DNA from: Sulfitobacter donghicola DSW-25 = KCTC 12864 = JCM 14565
GTDB lineage: Bacteria > Pseudomonadota > Alphaproteobacteria > Rhodobacterales > Rhodobacteraceae
Assembly: GCF_000622405.1 (NCBI RefSeq)
Contig: NZ_JASF01000005.1
Coordinates: forward strand, 2,356,001-2,420,000
Length of the DNA: 64,000 nt
Direction of reading: 5' to 3'
Part shown: positions 1 through 8,641 of the stretch, piece by piece
Position numbering within the stretch: position 1 is the stretch's first letter
How the letters are laid out: each line of letters starts with the position of its first letter
The notes under the pieces: generated by a model
Databases searched by the model: none
What the model was told of the DNA's origin: nothing
What the model saw: only the letters and a program-made list of their open reading frames with translations
Program-made: the position numbers and the translations under genes

Positions 1-2
1 GG

Positions 3-587
3 GCCGCAATCACCTATCAGGGCGACCTTGGCGGGTGGGTGCCAAAGGCGGAGGTCGATGGCACCACGGATACCCATGGGTTGATCATTTGTGGGGATGG
101 CGCAGGGATACGCGGTGCGGCGGCAGCTGAATTGCAGGGCAAGTTAGCAGGGCAAAACGCGGCGCGTCAGCTGGGCCTTGCTGTTGCGCCTATTGCAAAA
201 CTGGCTGGGCGTTTCCGCGCGGCGTCGCGTTTTGGGGTGGCCATGACCGCACTGAGCAAGCCCAAGCCATCAACGGCGCTGACAACGCCCGAAGCGATTG
301 TCTGTCGTTGTGAAAGCCTGACGCGCGCAATGATCGAGGCCGAGATCGCATCAGGGGCGCAAAGCGCCAATGCCGTGAAATCAGGGCTGCGTGCTGGCAT
401 GGGGCCTTGTGGGGGTAAATTTTGCCAGACGGCGATTGCGGCGCTGGTTGCGCAGGCGCGGGGTGGCGACATAAAGGATGTGCCTCCGCCAACGCCGCGC
501 CCGCCTTTGCGCCCTGTGCCGACGGCTGCTTTGGCAGGGGATTTTGACTATGATGATTTGCCAATCCCAAAGCCTGCACCACTATGA
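3..587 (+). CDS. C-terminal part of FAD/NAD(P) oxidoreductase with BFD-like [2Fe-2S] domain
   Basis: The reading frame is already open at the left edge, so only the last 194 codons are seen. The end of an FAD/NAD domain (ICGDGAGIRGAAAAELQG) is followed by a BFD-like cluster-binding region with CRC near residue 100 and GPCGGKFC about 30 residues later, a CxC...CxxxxC pattern that ligates a [2Fe-2S] cluster. This arrangement is typical of the large subunit of opine/octopine oxidase and HcnB-like amine dehydrogenases. It overlaps the next flavoprotein gene by 4 nt (ATGA), which supports a joint complex. The substrate cannot be read from the sequence. Confidence 0.85.
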   Translation, partial: AAITYQGDLGGWVPKAEVDGTTDTHGLIICGDGAGIRGAAAAELQGKLAGQNAARQLGLAVAPIAKLAGRFRAASRFGVAMTALSKPKPSTALTTPEAIVCRCESLTRAMIEAEIASGAQSANAVKSGLRAGMGPCGGKFCQTAIAALVAQARGGDIKDVPPPTPRPPLRPVPTAALAGDFDYDDLPIPKPAPL

Positions 588-1684
588 GCGACCTATACGA
601 CATCGCCATCATCGGGGGCGGCATCATGGGGTGCAGCACAGCCTTGCGTGTTGCCGAAGCTGGCATGCGTGTCATCGTTTTGGAACAGGGCGATTTGGGG
701 CAGGGGGCCTCTGGCGTGAACGCGGGCACGTTGTCGCTACAGATTAAGCGGGTCAAGCTGATGCCCTACGCTTTGCGTGGTCATCATGAATGGGAGCAGA
801 TGGGCGAGGCTGTCGGGTTTCGCAAAACGGGGGGGTATACACTGGCCTTTACCGAACGCGAAGAGGCGATGCTGCTTGAGCGCCAGACGCTTAAGGCTGA
901 GGCGGGGGCGCCTATTTCCTTTGTCTCGCCTGCCGAGCTGCGCGCAGCCGAGCCGAGCCTAAGTGCCAAGGTCAGGGCGGCGAGTTATTGTTCACAGGAT
1001 GGCTATGCGAATTCATCCCTGACAGGGCAGTATTACCGCAAGCGCCTAAAGGATATGGGGATATCCTATCGCGAGAATGCCGCGGTCGGGGCGATCGCAC
1101 AGGGGCGATCGGGCTTTGCGTTAAAGACTCCGCAGGGCAGTATCCAAGCGCGCCGCATCTTGCTGGCCACTGGTGCGTGGCTAAAGCCGCTCGCGGCGTT
1201 GCTGGATGTAGATTTGCCTGTTCAGGCACGCATCAATACCGTTTCGGTGACCGAACGGATGCCGTCGATGATGTCTCATGTCATTGGCCATGCGACGGGG
1301 TTGCTGACCATGAAGCAAAAGGCGAACGGCACTGTTTTGATCGGCGGCGGCTGGCAAGGGCGCGGCACTCCGCAAGAGGGGCGCGGCGAGGTGAGCGCCC
1401 AGACCGTGACCCCAAATCTGGCCTTGGCGCAATTCGCCTTGCCTGATTTGGCCAAGGCGCGGGTGCTGCGCAGCTGGACGGGGTTTGAGGCGAATGTGCC
1501 TGATTTCTACCCGCTGGCCGGTGCTTTGCCGGGTGTTGAGGGGGCCTATGTTTTGGGCTGCGTGCGCGGGGGCTATACCATTGGCCCCTACATTGGAAAA
1601 CTGATGGGAGACGCCATTTTAGGGCGCGAGCCCGAATTGCCTCTCTTTGATCCGGGGCGTGATTTTAGCAAGGAAACGATATGA
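584..1684 (+). CDS. FAD-dependent oxidoreductase, D-amino-acid oxidase (DAO) family
   Basis: This 366-residue protein has an N-terminal Rossmann FAD motif (IIGGGIMGCSTALRVAEAG) and a C-terminal DAO signature ending GCVRGGYTIGPYIGKLM. The length suits the glycine/sarcosine/opine oxidase group. The family removes hydride from an amine carbon. The start overlaps the stop of the [2Fe-2S] flavoprotein, and its own stop overlaps the next start, so the three genes look co-translated. The pairing resembles OoxA/OoxB or HcnB/HcnC heteromers. Which amino acid or opine is oxidised is unknown. Confidence 0.85.
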   Translation: MSDLYDIAIIGGGIMGCSTALRVAEAGMRVIVLEQGDLGQGASGVNAGTLSLQIKRVKLMPYALRGHHEWEQMGEAVGFRKTGGYTLAFTEREEAMLLERQTLKAEAGAPISFVSPAELRAAEPSLSAKVRAASYCSQDGYANSSLTGQYYRKRLKDMGISYRENAAVGAIAQGRSGFALKTPQGSIQARRILLATGAWLKPLAALLDVDLPVQARINTVSVTERMPSMMSHVIGHATGLLTMKQKANGTVLIGGGWQGRGTPQEGRGEVSAQTVTPNLALAQFALPDLAKARVLRSWTGFEANVPDFYPLAGALPGVEGAYVLGCVRGGYTIGPYIGKLMGDAILGREPELPLFDPGRDFSKETI

Positions 1685-2466
1685 GCCTGATTTCAACCGA
1701 CACCTGCCGCCTTGATGGAAAACTAGCCGTTATTACCGGCGGCGGTAGCGGCATTGGCGAAGCAACTGCGCGTGTTTTTGCGGATGCGGGTGCCACTGTT
1801 GTTGTTACGGGGCGGCGGTTAGAGCCGTTGCAGCGTGTGGCCCAAGAGATTGGCGGCCATGCGATCCCCTGTGACGTGTCAGATCAGGCCGAGGTGAAAG
1901 CGATGTTTGCACAAGCCCAGCAGATTACGGGGCGTGTTGATATATTGCTCAACAATGCGGGCGGTCCGGGGCCAATTGCGCCTGTGGCCGATGTTGACAT
2001 GGAGGAATGGGTGGCCTGTATGAACATCAACCTTGTGGGGGCGATGTATTGCCTGCAAGAGGCGGCCAAGATCATGTCGGATCAAAAATCGGGATCGATC
2101 ATTAACATGTCATCGTTGATGGGGATCCAAGGCTATCCGATGCGCTCTGCCTATACGGCGTCGAAATTTGCGCTGATCGGGATTACCGAAGTGATGGCGC
2201 GCGAGTTGGGGCCTGTAAACGTCAGGGTGAACGCATTGATGCCGGGGGCGGTTTCGGGCGAGAATATGGACCGTATCCTGAAAAGGCGCTCGGAAGCGGA
2301 AGGCAGGCCGGTCGAGGAGATCGAGCGTGAGAACTACACCGATGTGGCAGCCCTAAAGCGCTGGGTCGCACCTGAGGAAGTGGGGCGCGCGGCACTCTAT
2401 TACGCGAGCGACCTTTCCTCGGCGATTACGGGGGATAAAATGAAGGTCGATTGCGGGCGCTTCTGA
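1681..2466 (+). CDS. SDR-family NAD(P)-dependent oxidoreductase
   Basis: This 261-residue classical short-chain dehydrogenase has the cofactor motif TGGGSGIGEA near residue 19, NNAGG near 91, the active-site Ser in MSSLMG and catalytic YTASK near 158. The C-terminus has the usual DLSSAITGDKMKVDCG element. TGRR after the second strand could favour NADP(H). The ATG overlaps the preceding stop by 4 nt, placing it in the same transcription unit as the amine/opine-oxidase-like pair. It may process the keto product or the alcohol precursor of the same substrate, which is inference. Confidence 0.88.
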   Translation: MSLISTDTCRLDGKLAVITGGGSGIGEATARVFADAGATVVVTGRRLEPLQRVAQEIGGHAIPCDVSDQAEVKAMFAQAQQITGRVDILLNNAGGPGPIAPVADVDMEEWVACMNINLVGAMYCLQEAAKIMSDQKSGSIINMSSLMGIQGYPMRSAYTASKFALIGITEVMARELGPVNVRVNALMPGAVSGENMDRILKRRSEAEGRPVEEIERENYTDVAALKRWVAPEEVGRAALYYASDLSSAITGDKMKVDCGRF

Positions 2467-2633
2467 TCCTTACTCTTTGCGGACGCGGGGCTGGGGCTTT
2501 GCGCTGCAATGTCTGATTGAGATAAAGACGCCTCGTCAGAAGATGCGGAGAATTTAGGCGCAACGAAAGGAGCGGAAAGCTTTGACCTTCAACGTGGTCG
2601 GATCATTCGATCCGCTAAGTTATTGAAAGGTAT

Positions 2634-2680
2634 TGGAGGCGAGTACCGGAAATGAACCGGTGTACACGGATTTGCAATTC
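2634..2680 (-). repeat. Decayed tRNA-Cys(GCA) 3'-end copy, probable attachment site
   Basis: Read on the minus strand these 47 nt are the anticodon arm (anticodon GCA), variable loop, T arm, acceptor 3' strand and encoded CCA of tRNA-Cys. The 5' half of the tRNA is absent. Compared with the copy at 37725-37771 it matches at 44 of 47 positions. Two mismatches destroy the TTCGA of the T loop, so this copy is not under tRNA selection. The integrase stump directly to its right supports an att role. Confidence 0.8.
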
Positions 2681-2774
2681 TTGAGATCTTGTTTCTCACA
2701 GTTTTTAAATCGTTTGTTTACATTGGTTTATGGGTTTTGGGAAATCAGGGTGAAGGTGTGCCTATCAATTGAAA

Positions 2775-2795
2775 CGCCACCAAAGCGCCACCAAA
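2775..2795 (+). promoter_or_regulatory. Paired CGCCACCAAA repeats before integrase stump
   Basis: CGCCACCAAA occurs at 2775-2784 and again at 2786-2795, an 11-bp period, immediately before the ATG of the integrase remnant. Short tandem sites between att and int are typical arm-type binding sites for tyrosine recombinases. The spacing of one helical turn fits that role. The assignment rests on position and pattern only. Confidence 0.45.
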
Positions 2796-2796
2796 A

Positions 2797-2913
2797 ATGC
2801 AAGCCAAGCTTACAGAAACCTACATCAACACGCTTAAGCACAAGTCTGAACGCTATGACGTCCGAGACACGATCGAAAAGGGCTTGGTCTTGCGTATCTG
2901 TACAGGGAAATAG
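2797..2913 (+). pseudogene. Tyrosine integrase, N-terminal stump
   Basis: A 38-codon frame reads MQAKLTETYINTLKHKSERY followed by DVRDTIEKGLVLRI and then a stop. This is the usual opening of P4-type phage/island integrases, where a DUF4102-like arm-binding domain begins with KLT...K....Y.V.D....GL.LR. The catalytic domain is missing: after the TAG the sequence passes straight into a fragment of an unrelated LysR gene. The stump sits 117 nt from the decayed tRNA-Cys copy, marking the integration end of an old island. Confidence 0.7.
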
Positions 2914-3056
2914 CCCAGCCTCATCTGGAAAAAGGCGGCCTGACCGAAGTTCTCAGTGGCCGTGTGGGGCAGCTTCCGCGCTATTCCTTGAATTACCGCA
3001 GCAAGCGGAACATGACGCGCCGTCTCAGAGCTTTCGTCGATATGGCAAAGGCGTAG
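2913..3056 (+). pseudogene. LysR-type regulator, C-terminal fragment
   Basis: In the frame ending at TAG 3054-3056 the translation runs AQPHLEKGGLTEVLSGRVGQ, then LPRYSLNYRSKRNMTRRLRAFVDMAKA. This matches the end of the LysR substrate-binding domain (P.L..G.L..VL....... Y....R..T.R.RAFVD). There is no HTH or start. It is fused directly to the integrase stump, so a deletion joined the two. It converges on the intact LysR gene just downstream. Confidence 0.6.
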
Positions 3057-3062
3057 CGCCAG

Positions 3063-3968
3063 TCAGGTCGTGGCACCATCGGAACAAAGCTCTGGATCAT
3101 CTGCGAGATGGTCAATAAGCGCGCGCACCCGCGTTGTAAGGCGCCTGTTCTGCGGGAAGAGCGCCGCAACAGCATAGGGCGAAACCCGATGCTCGGCGAA
3201 AAGCTCGACCAGATCACCGGACCTAAAGGCATCCGCCACCGTGTAGGCGGGGCAACGGGCGATCGCAGCGCCTGTTGCAGCCAGCCGTGCTGCGGCTGCG
3301 GGCGCGTTCATGCGAAAACGTCCACTGACCGCAACAGCCTCTTCCTGACTATTAATATCAAACCTCCAGACAGTCGGCTCGGTCATGTTCCCGTCGAGAA
3401 TACACTCATGCGTGGCCAGCGCCCGCGGATCGTCCGGCGTTCCGGCGCGTTCCAGATAGGCGGGCGACGCACACACGACCAACGGCATCGGGCCCAGTTG
3501 CCGTACCTTGAGCGAGCTGTCGCGCATCGGGCCAATCCTGATGGCGAGGTCAAAGCCCTCCTCAATGATCGACACGCGGCGGTCAGAGAATTGCAGATTG
3601 AGGTCAACATTGGGGTGTTTCTCCCCGAACTTTGCCAGCGACGGCGTCAGCCGCAAAGCTCCGAACCCGGTGGGGGCCGAAATATGTATCACCCCCTTGA
3701 GCGAGGTCTGATCGTGTCTGACCCTTTCCTCTAGCTCGTCAAAGCCATCAAGCAGCGGCTCACACAGTGCGAGATATGTCGCGCCAGCGTCTGTCAAAGA
3801 GACACTGCGCGTGGTGCGATTGAGCAGCTGCACCCCAAGCGCGTTTTCCAGATCAGCAACATATTTGCTGACCAATCGCGCAGATCGCCCCATGCGCTGC
3901 GCGGCAATAGTGAAAGAGGCGTTCTTGGCGACGAGCGCAAAGGCCCGCATCCGGTCGATCTTATCCAT
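3063..3968 (-). CDS. LysR-family transcriptional regulator
   Basis: This 301-residue protein opens MDKIDRMRAFALVAKNASFT and has a winged HTH in the first 60 residues (AAQRMGRSARLVSKYVADLE) followed by a substrate-binding domain with HISAPTGFGALRL and ECILDG segments. It is divergent from the glutathione S-transferase gene, with 108 bp between the starts, the usual geometry for a LysR regulator and its target. It probably controls the GST/NTF2-like/PNPOx-FNR row. The inducer is not identifiable. Confidence 0.88.
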   Translation of the reverse strand: MDKIDRMRAFALVAKNASFTIAAQRMGRSARLVSKYVADLENALGVQLLNRTTRSVSLTDAGATYLALCEPLLDGFDELEERVRHDQTSLKGVIHISAPTGFGALRLTPSLAKFGEKHPNVDLNLQFSDRRVSIIEEGFDLAIRIGPMRDSSLKVRQLGPMPLVVCASPAYLERAGTPDDPRALATHECILDGNMTEPTVWRFDINSQEEAVAVSGRFRMNAPAAAARLAATGAAIARCPAYTVADAFRSGDLVELFAEHRVSPYAVAALFPQNRRLTTRVRALIDHLADDPELCSDGATT

Positions 3969-4076
3969 GTTATTGCGCCCTCCTAGGGCTTAAACTTACG
4001 CCAAATTAGACGATTATCGCCGCAATGCGCAACTGGTAGGGCTTGCACATATCTTGAAAAATGACTGGAGACACCG

Positions 4077-4700
4077 ATGTCAAACGCCGTTCGCATTCAC
4101 CACTTCGCAAAATCAGGTCACGCCCACCGCGCCTTGGTGTTTGCGAAACTCGCAGGGATCGCACATGAGGAAGTTCCCGTAGACCTCGCAAATGGTGCGC
4201 ATAAGTCACCTGAGTTTCTGGCCATGAACCCGAACGGGCAGGTCCCTGTCATGGAGGATGGCGATGTGATCGTATCGGATTCCAACGCAATCCTCGTCTA
4301 CCTCGCACGGACATATGCGCCGGACTGGATGCCAAGCACTCCGATCGATGAGGCCAATGTTCAACGCTGGTTGACACTTGCGGCAGGCGAAGTTGCCTTT
4401 GGGTCCTGTGCCGCACGTCTGATCACCGTTTTCGGCGCCCCCTTGGACGTAGATTTCGCCGATGCAACAGCGACCAAAGCAATGCAAAAACTGGAACATG
4501 GGCTGGAAGGTCGCGATTGGTTGGTTGGCGATCGCCCGACAATCGCCGATGTTGCGAATTACTCCTATACCGCCCATGCGCCCGAGGGGAACGTCTCGCT
4601 TGATCCCTACCCAAATGTCCGCGCATGGCTCGCCCGTTTCGAAGCCCTGCCAAGGTTTCAGGCCATGCCAGCAACCGCCGTTGGCCTTGTGGCTGAATAA
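4077..4700 (+). CDS. Glutathione S-transferase family protein
   Basis: At 207 residues it has a thioredoxin-fold N-terminal half with [20 protein letters not shown], which contains the cis-Pro and the glutathione gamma-glutamyl contact (SDS). A helical C-terminal half follows with the N-capping motif [13 protein letters not shown]. The start follows a GGAG ribosome site at good spacing. It conjugates or isomerises electrophiles with glutathione in the cytosol. It leads an apparent operon with a DUF1348-type protein 10 bp downstream. The regulator is presumably the divergent LysR. Confidence 0.88.
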   Translation: MSNAVRIHHFAKSGHAHRALVFAKLAGIAHEEVPVDLANGAHKSPEFLAMNPNGQVPVMEDGDVIVSDSNAILVYLARTYAPDWMPSTPIDEANVQRWLTLAAGEVAFGSCAARLITVFGAPLDVDFADATATKAMQKLEHGLEGRDWLVGDRPTIADVANYSYTAHAPEGNVSLDPYPNVRAWLARFEALPRFQAMPATAVGLVAE

Positions 4701-4710
4701 GGGGGCGGCC

Positions 4711-5187
4711 ATGACATCCGAAGCCCCGCGCCATCCGTTACCGCCATTTACGAAAGACACTGCTATTGAAAAGGTCCGCCTCGCAGAAGACGGCTGGAAC
4801 GGTCGCAATCCTGCAAAGGTTGCCCTCGCGTATACGCCTGACAGCAAATGGCGCAATCGGGCCGAGTTTCCCGAAGGGCGTGCGCAGATTGAAGAGTTCT
4901 TGACCCGCAAATGGGCCAAGGAGTTGGGCTATCGCCTGATCAAGGAGTTGTGGGCTTATGGCGGCAATCGCATCGCCGTGCGCTATGCCTATGAGTATCA
5001 CGACGACAGTGGAAACTGGTTCCGCGCCTATGGCAACGAGAATTGGGAGTTCGACGGGAATGGTTTTATGGCGCATCGCTTTGCCAGCATCAATGAACAC
5101 CCTATCCAAGAGGCGGACCGCAAGTTCCACTGGCCACTCGGTCGCCGCCCCAATGGTCATCCGAGTCTAAGCGATCTGGGGCTATAA
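4711..5187 (+). CDS. Nuclear transport factor 2-like protein (DUF1348 type)
   Basis: The 158-residue product starts at ATG 4711, 10 bp after the GST stop. A longer in-frame extension would run back into the GST gene and is rejected. It contains the family patterns [19 protein letters not shown] and [18 protein letters not shown] and ends with [19 protein letters not shown]. Members have a cone-shaped SnoaL/NTF2 fold and are often induced with pirin or GST genes. The reaction is unknown. A compact alpha-beta barrel binding a small ligand is expected. Confidence 0.8.
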   Translation: MTSEAPRHPLPPFTKDTAIEKVRLAEDGWNGRNPAKVALAYTPDSKWRNRAEFPEGRAQIEEFLTRKWAKELGYRLIKELWAYGGNRIAVRYAYEYHDDSGNWFRAYGNENWEFDGNGFMAHRFASINEHPIQEADRKFHWPLGRRPNGHPSLSDLGL

Positions 5188-5296
5188 CCTTGACGCTGTC
5201 ACACCAATAACCGCTGACGCCTTTCAGGCCTAAAGAAAGGAGTCAGCGCAAACACCGCAACACAACCGCTTTTCAGACGAAGGATTGGAACACGAA

Positions 5297-7267
5297 ATGG
5301 CCCAGATTCATAAATCCCATAAAGGCGAGCTGCGGCTTCAAGAGCGGCGCAATACGCCCAAGGAAATGATCACCTCCATTCCCCAATACATCGCCCCTGA
5401 CATGCCACAGCAGCACGCGGATTTCTTTGCCGATCTGCCCTATTTGCCGCTCGCAACACTGGATCACGATGGGCGGCCTTGGGTCAGCCTTCTTGTCACA
5501 CACTCAAAGAGTGACCCGTCGGCAGGCATCAAAATTTCCGATCAAAACACAATGAGCGTTGTTGCCGAAAGCAACCCATACGATCCCTTCGCGCGGGCTT
5601 TGATGCAAGGTCCAACCTCTGACCATGCGCAAAAACTCTTTGCTGGCGTAGGGGTCGATTTCAGCAATCGCCGGCGCAACAAAATCGCTGGGGAAATTCG
5701 TGCGGCATCTGTTGAAGAGAGCGGGAAAATTAGCCTGCTCTTGGCGTCTGACCAACATTTGGGGAACTGTCCCAAATACATTACCCTGCGTGAGTTGGCG
5801 TATGAAAAACGCAGTGCAGACCTCGTGTATGACAGCTTTGAAACCCACACCGCCGCTTTGCCGAATGCCGCCAAAGCCATTGTGGACCAAGCCAGCACAG
5901 TATTTTTGGCAACAAAGCACAGTGCGGATGAGGCCAGTTCTGGCATCAAGACCGACATGGGCGTCAATCATCGCGGCGGCGCACCGGGTTTTACCCGCCT
6001 CTACGAAGAAACCAATGGTGACGAGATTACGACCTATCTGGTTTTACCCGACCATTCCGGCAATCGTTTCTATCAGTCCCTCGGCAATATTGAGACAGAC
6101 CCAGAGGTCGGCCTCGCCTTTCCGGACTTTCGCACAGGTCACGTTCTCTACATCACGGGGGAGGCCGAAAACCTGCTTGATGACGAAGCAGAAGCCTTGA
6201 TGCCGCGGAGCAACCTGCTGACCCGCATCAAAGTAACGGGCGCCGTCTTTGTCAAAAACGCACTCAACCTCCGACTGACGTCCGATGAGCAGGTTTCGCT
6301 TTATAACCCGCCCGTCAAATATTTGCGCCGCGAACTGGAACAGACGGGCCATGTCTTCGTCCCCCCTGAAGCCGCGTCCCCGATCTCAGCCACGCTCGTT
6401 TCGACGCACAGGCTTTCTGACAGCATCAGGACTTTTAACTTCGACCTGTCACAACCGATCAAAACGCCTTTGCCTGGCGGCTATGGTGTCTTTGACTTCT
6501 CTGGCCTGATGGACGCCGGATACCGCCACATGAGCGAAGCCTACCCGCAGCTGGTTAACGAAGATTACCTACGCTCATGGACCCTGTCGAACGCGCCCGC
6601 CTACGATGCCGACAGCAATGAATTTGCTGCCACCAATCAGCTGAGCGTCACCGTCAAAAGAAAAACAGGCGGCTTGATGTCTAATGTTCTGCACAATAAC
6701 GCCCACAAACTTGTCCAGCTCAAGCTGCCGGTTGAGTTCAAAGGCACAGGTGCGAGTTTTACATGTTTTACGCCGGGCACAAAAGGTGCTCTCCCAAGTG
6801 TTCCATCCAAGATGCTGTGGATCGCGGGCGGTGTCGGCATCACCCCGTTCATGGCGATGTGGGACGGCATCCTTGAGATGGCGCGTGCCCACCCGCAAAC
6901 ATCGACCGATATCGTTCTGTTGTTTTCTGGCCGTGGTGATGACATCAGAGTGCTGGAGCATTTTGCGCGGCAAATTGGTGCTGTCCCAGCCAGTGTGAAA
7001 CTGCGCATTGTGGCGTTTCAAAGCGCCAAGGATGATCTAATGGTCGCAAAATCTGCAAGAAATGATCTGCGTTCTGCATTTTCTGAAGACATGATGCAGA
7101 TCGAAGAAAGGCGCGTGCAGGTTGAAGATATCGAATGCATCTCAGCAGTCGACTCGCGAGAGGTCTACATGTGCGGACCGAATGGTTTCATGACTTGGGG
7201 TGAAGCAGCGCTCACTGAATTAGGCGTCGAGGAAAGTAGGCTTCATCGTGAAGCCTTCACCTTCTGA
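5297..7267 (+). CDS. PNPOx-like / ferredoxin-reductase-like fusion flavoprotein
   Basis: The 656-residue protein joins an N-terminal pyridoxamine-phosphate-oxidase-like split-barrel (FADLPYLPLATLDHDGRPWVS, then VLPDHSGNRFYQSLGNI) to a C-terminal FNR module (RSWTLSNAP for FAD, MLWIAGGVGITPFM for NAD(P)H, REVYMCGPNGFM near the end). ATG 5297 is preferred because AGGA lies 12 nt upstream; the TTG at 5285 has no room for a ribosome site. The protein stops right after the FNR domain, without the [2Fe-2S] ferredoxin domain many relatives carry, so electrons probably pass to another protein or directly to a small molecule. Confidence 0.82.
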   Translation: MAQIHKSHKGELRLQERRNTPKEMITSIPQYIAPDMPQQHADFFADLPYLPLATLDHDGRPWVSLLVTHSKSDPSAGIKISDQNTMSVVAESNPYDPFARALMQGPTSDHAQKLFAGVGVDFSNRRRNKIAGEIRAASVEESGKISLLLASDQHLGNCPKYITLRELAYEKRSADLVYDSFETHTAALPNAAKAIVDQASTVFLATKHSADEASSGIKTDMGVNHRGGAPGFTRLYEETNGDEITTYLVLPDHSGNRFYQSLGNIETDPEVGLAFPDFRTGHVLYITGEAENLLDDEAEALMPRSNLLTRIKVTGAVFVKNALNLRLTSDEQVSLYNPPVKYLRRELEQTGHVFVPPEAASPISATLVSTHRLSDSIRTFNFDLSQPIKTPLPGGYGVFDFSGLMDAGYRHMSEAYPQLVNEDYLRSWTLSNAPAYDADSNEFAATNQLSVTVKRKTGGLMSNVLHNNAHKLVQLKLPVEFKGTGASFTCFTPGTKGALPSVPSKMLWIAGGVGITPFMAMWDGILEMARAHPQTSTDIVLLFSGRGDDIRVLEHFARQIGAVPASVKLRIVAFQSAKDDLMVAKSARNDLRSAFSEDMMQIEERRVQVEDIECISAVDSREVYMCGPNGFMTWGEAALTELGVEESRLHREAFTF

Positions 7268-7635
7268 CTACAAGACTCACAAAGCCGATGACGGTTTGGC
7301 CCTTAGTCTGTGAATGCTGCATCTGATCTTTGCTGCATTATGTACGAATGTCTGGTCTTTCCGCTGCGCGGTAGCCTTGAAATTAAAAACGGCGCAGCAT
7401 GTCCCGCTCTGCATGCGCGCGCAGCAATAAAACCGAATTTTCAGGATGGGCTCACACCTGTCGTTCTCAACGGCGGCGAAAACGCGTGTGGATTTGTTGA
7501 AGCCGCCATTCGACTGTCAGGGGATCCCATGATGCATTTGCCGGCATCACGGGGACAGCCAGAGCACTACTTTGATAAAGGGTCAGGAGCCGAAAACGCT
7601 TCGGGAAATCGGCTATCAAAGCCGTTTTTCACGAT
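7268..7635. other. Intergenic region with no convincing gene
   Basis: A 138-codon plus-strand frame crosses this stretch but runs into the end of the opposite LysR gene, has no family resemblance and no good ribosome site. I see no tRNA, repeat array or clear promoter. It could be decayed coding sequence. Confidence 0.5.
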
Positions 7636-7659
7636 GCCCATGCCTTACGCAGCATGGGC
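7636..7659 (-). terminator. Hairpin at the end of the LysR gene
   Basis: GCCCATGC and GCATGGGC form a perfect 8-bp stem around an 8-nt loop. The hairpin overlaps the last codons and stop of the leftward LysR gene. No T-run follows on the minus strand, so it may stabilise the mRNA 3' end rather than terminate alone. Confidence 0.4.
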
Positions 7660-8538
7660 TTTAAATTCTCTCCAAAGCAATTCCGCTACGGCGCGGACGA
7701 TTGGTTTGGACTGGCGAAACGCATAGATGGTGACGTCGAAGGCAAGATGCGTGTGTGGCAAGTCTATCTCGCACAGGCGGCCCTGCTTCAACTCGTCGGC
7801 GATCATGTGTTCTGGCAGGCGGCCCCAGCCGAGCCCCGCGATCAGAAGATGCTTTTTTGTGTGTAGGTCGCTGACGTACCAGCGGCGCTGACCTTTCTGG
7901 ACACCGATTTCGCGGTCAAACATCCCTTCGGCTTGCCCGCTGTCGCTTGCGATGACCTGATGGAAACGCCGCAGGTCCGAGAGCTTCTTGGGATTATCCA
8001 TATCAGCCCTAAGGGATGGCGCGGTAACATTGCGCAACGTCGATTTTCCAAGGGGGATGTAGTCAAAGCCCTCTTCCTCGAGCATTATCGAGGACATTGG
8101 TGAAATCGCGATTGCTGCGGTTTCCGTTTTTACGGCTTCGATGGCGCCAGACAGAACCTCGGGGCGCAAGACCACGCGGGTCTCGGGAAAGTTCGTTTGC
8201 AGTTTCGACAAGACGGGTGTCAACGCGTTGAGGTCAGTGCTCGCATCCACTGCGATAGTGATCGTTTCTTCCTGTCCCTTCTCGAAATGCTTGATCAACT
8301 GGCCCAAATCCTCAGCCTCCGTCAAAACGCGCAGGGATTGAAGGTAGACACGTTTTCCAACGGGGGTGAGTTCAAGCCGATACCCCGAGCGGTCAAACAG
8401 CTCGGTTCCGGTCTGGAGCTCCAAGGCCTTTAACGCTTGGCTGATCGCTGGCTGCGTCCGGTTGAGCTGGTCGGCGGCGGCTTTGACCGAGCCGGTTTCA
8501 ACAACGGCGCGCAAGACATTCAATTGATCGAGTTTCAT
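7645..8538 (-). CDS. LysR-family transcriptional regulator
   Basis: The 297-residue protein begins MKLDQLNVLRAVVETGSVKA, a canonical LysR HTH (AADQLNRTQPAISQALKALE), followed by the effector domain. It diverges from the pirin gene with about 100 bp between starts, so it likely regulates pirin, the FAD oxidoreductase and the Tat-exported protein. Such regulators beside pirin/quinone-reductase genes often respond to electrophilic or oxidative stress. That link is inference. Confidence 0.88.
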   Translation of the reverse strand: MKLDQLNVLRAVVETGSVKAAADQLNRTQPAISQALKALELQTGTELFDRSGYRLELTPVGKRVYLQSLRVLTEAEDLGQLIKHFEKGQEETITIAVDASTDLNALTPVLSKLQTNFPETRVVLRPEVLSGAIEAVKTETAAIAISPMSSIMLEEEGFDYIPLGKSTLRNVTAPSLRADMDNPKKLSDLRRFHQVIASDSGQAEGMFDREIGVQKGQRRWYVSDLHTKKHLLIAGLGWGRLPEHMIADELKQGRLCEIDLPHTHLAFDVTIYAFRQSKPIVRAVAELLWREFKAHAA

Positions 8539-8641
8539 CAGGCACCATAAGTTAAGAATTACTTATACAGATACTAAAAAAGTATAAATATCAATCAAGT
8601 TCCGCTTCGCCTATCCTCGGATCAACAACCGGAGAAATCCA

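Noticed and set aside
4206..4919. A 237-codon minus-strand frame
   Set aside because: It is antisense to the GST and NTF2-like genes, both recognisable.
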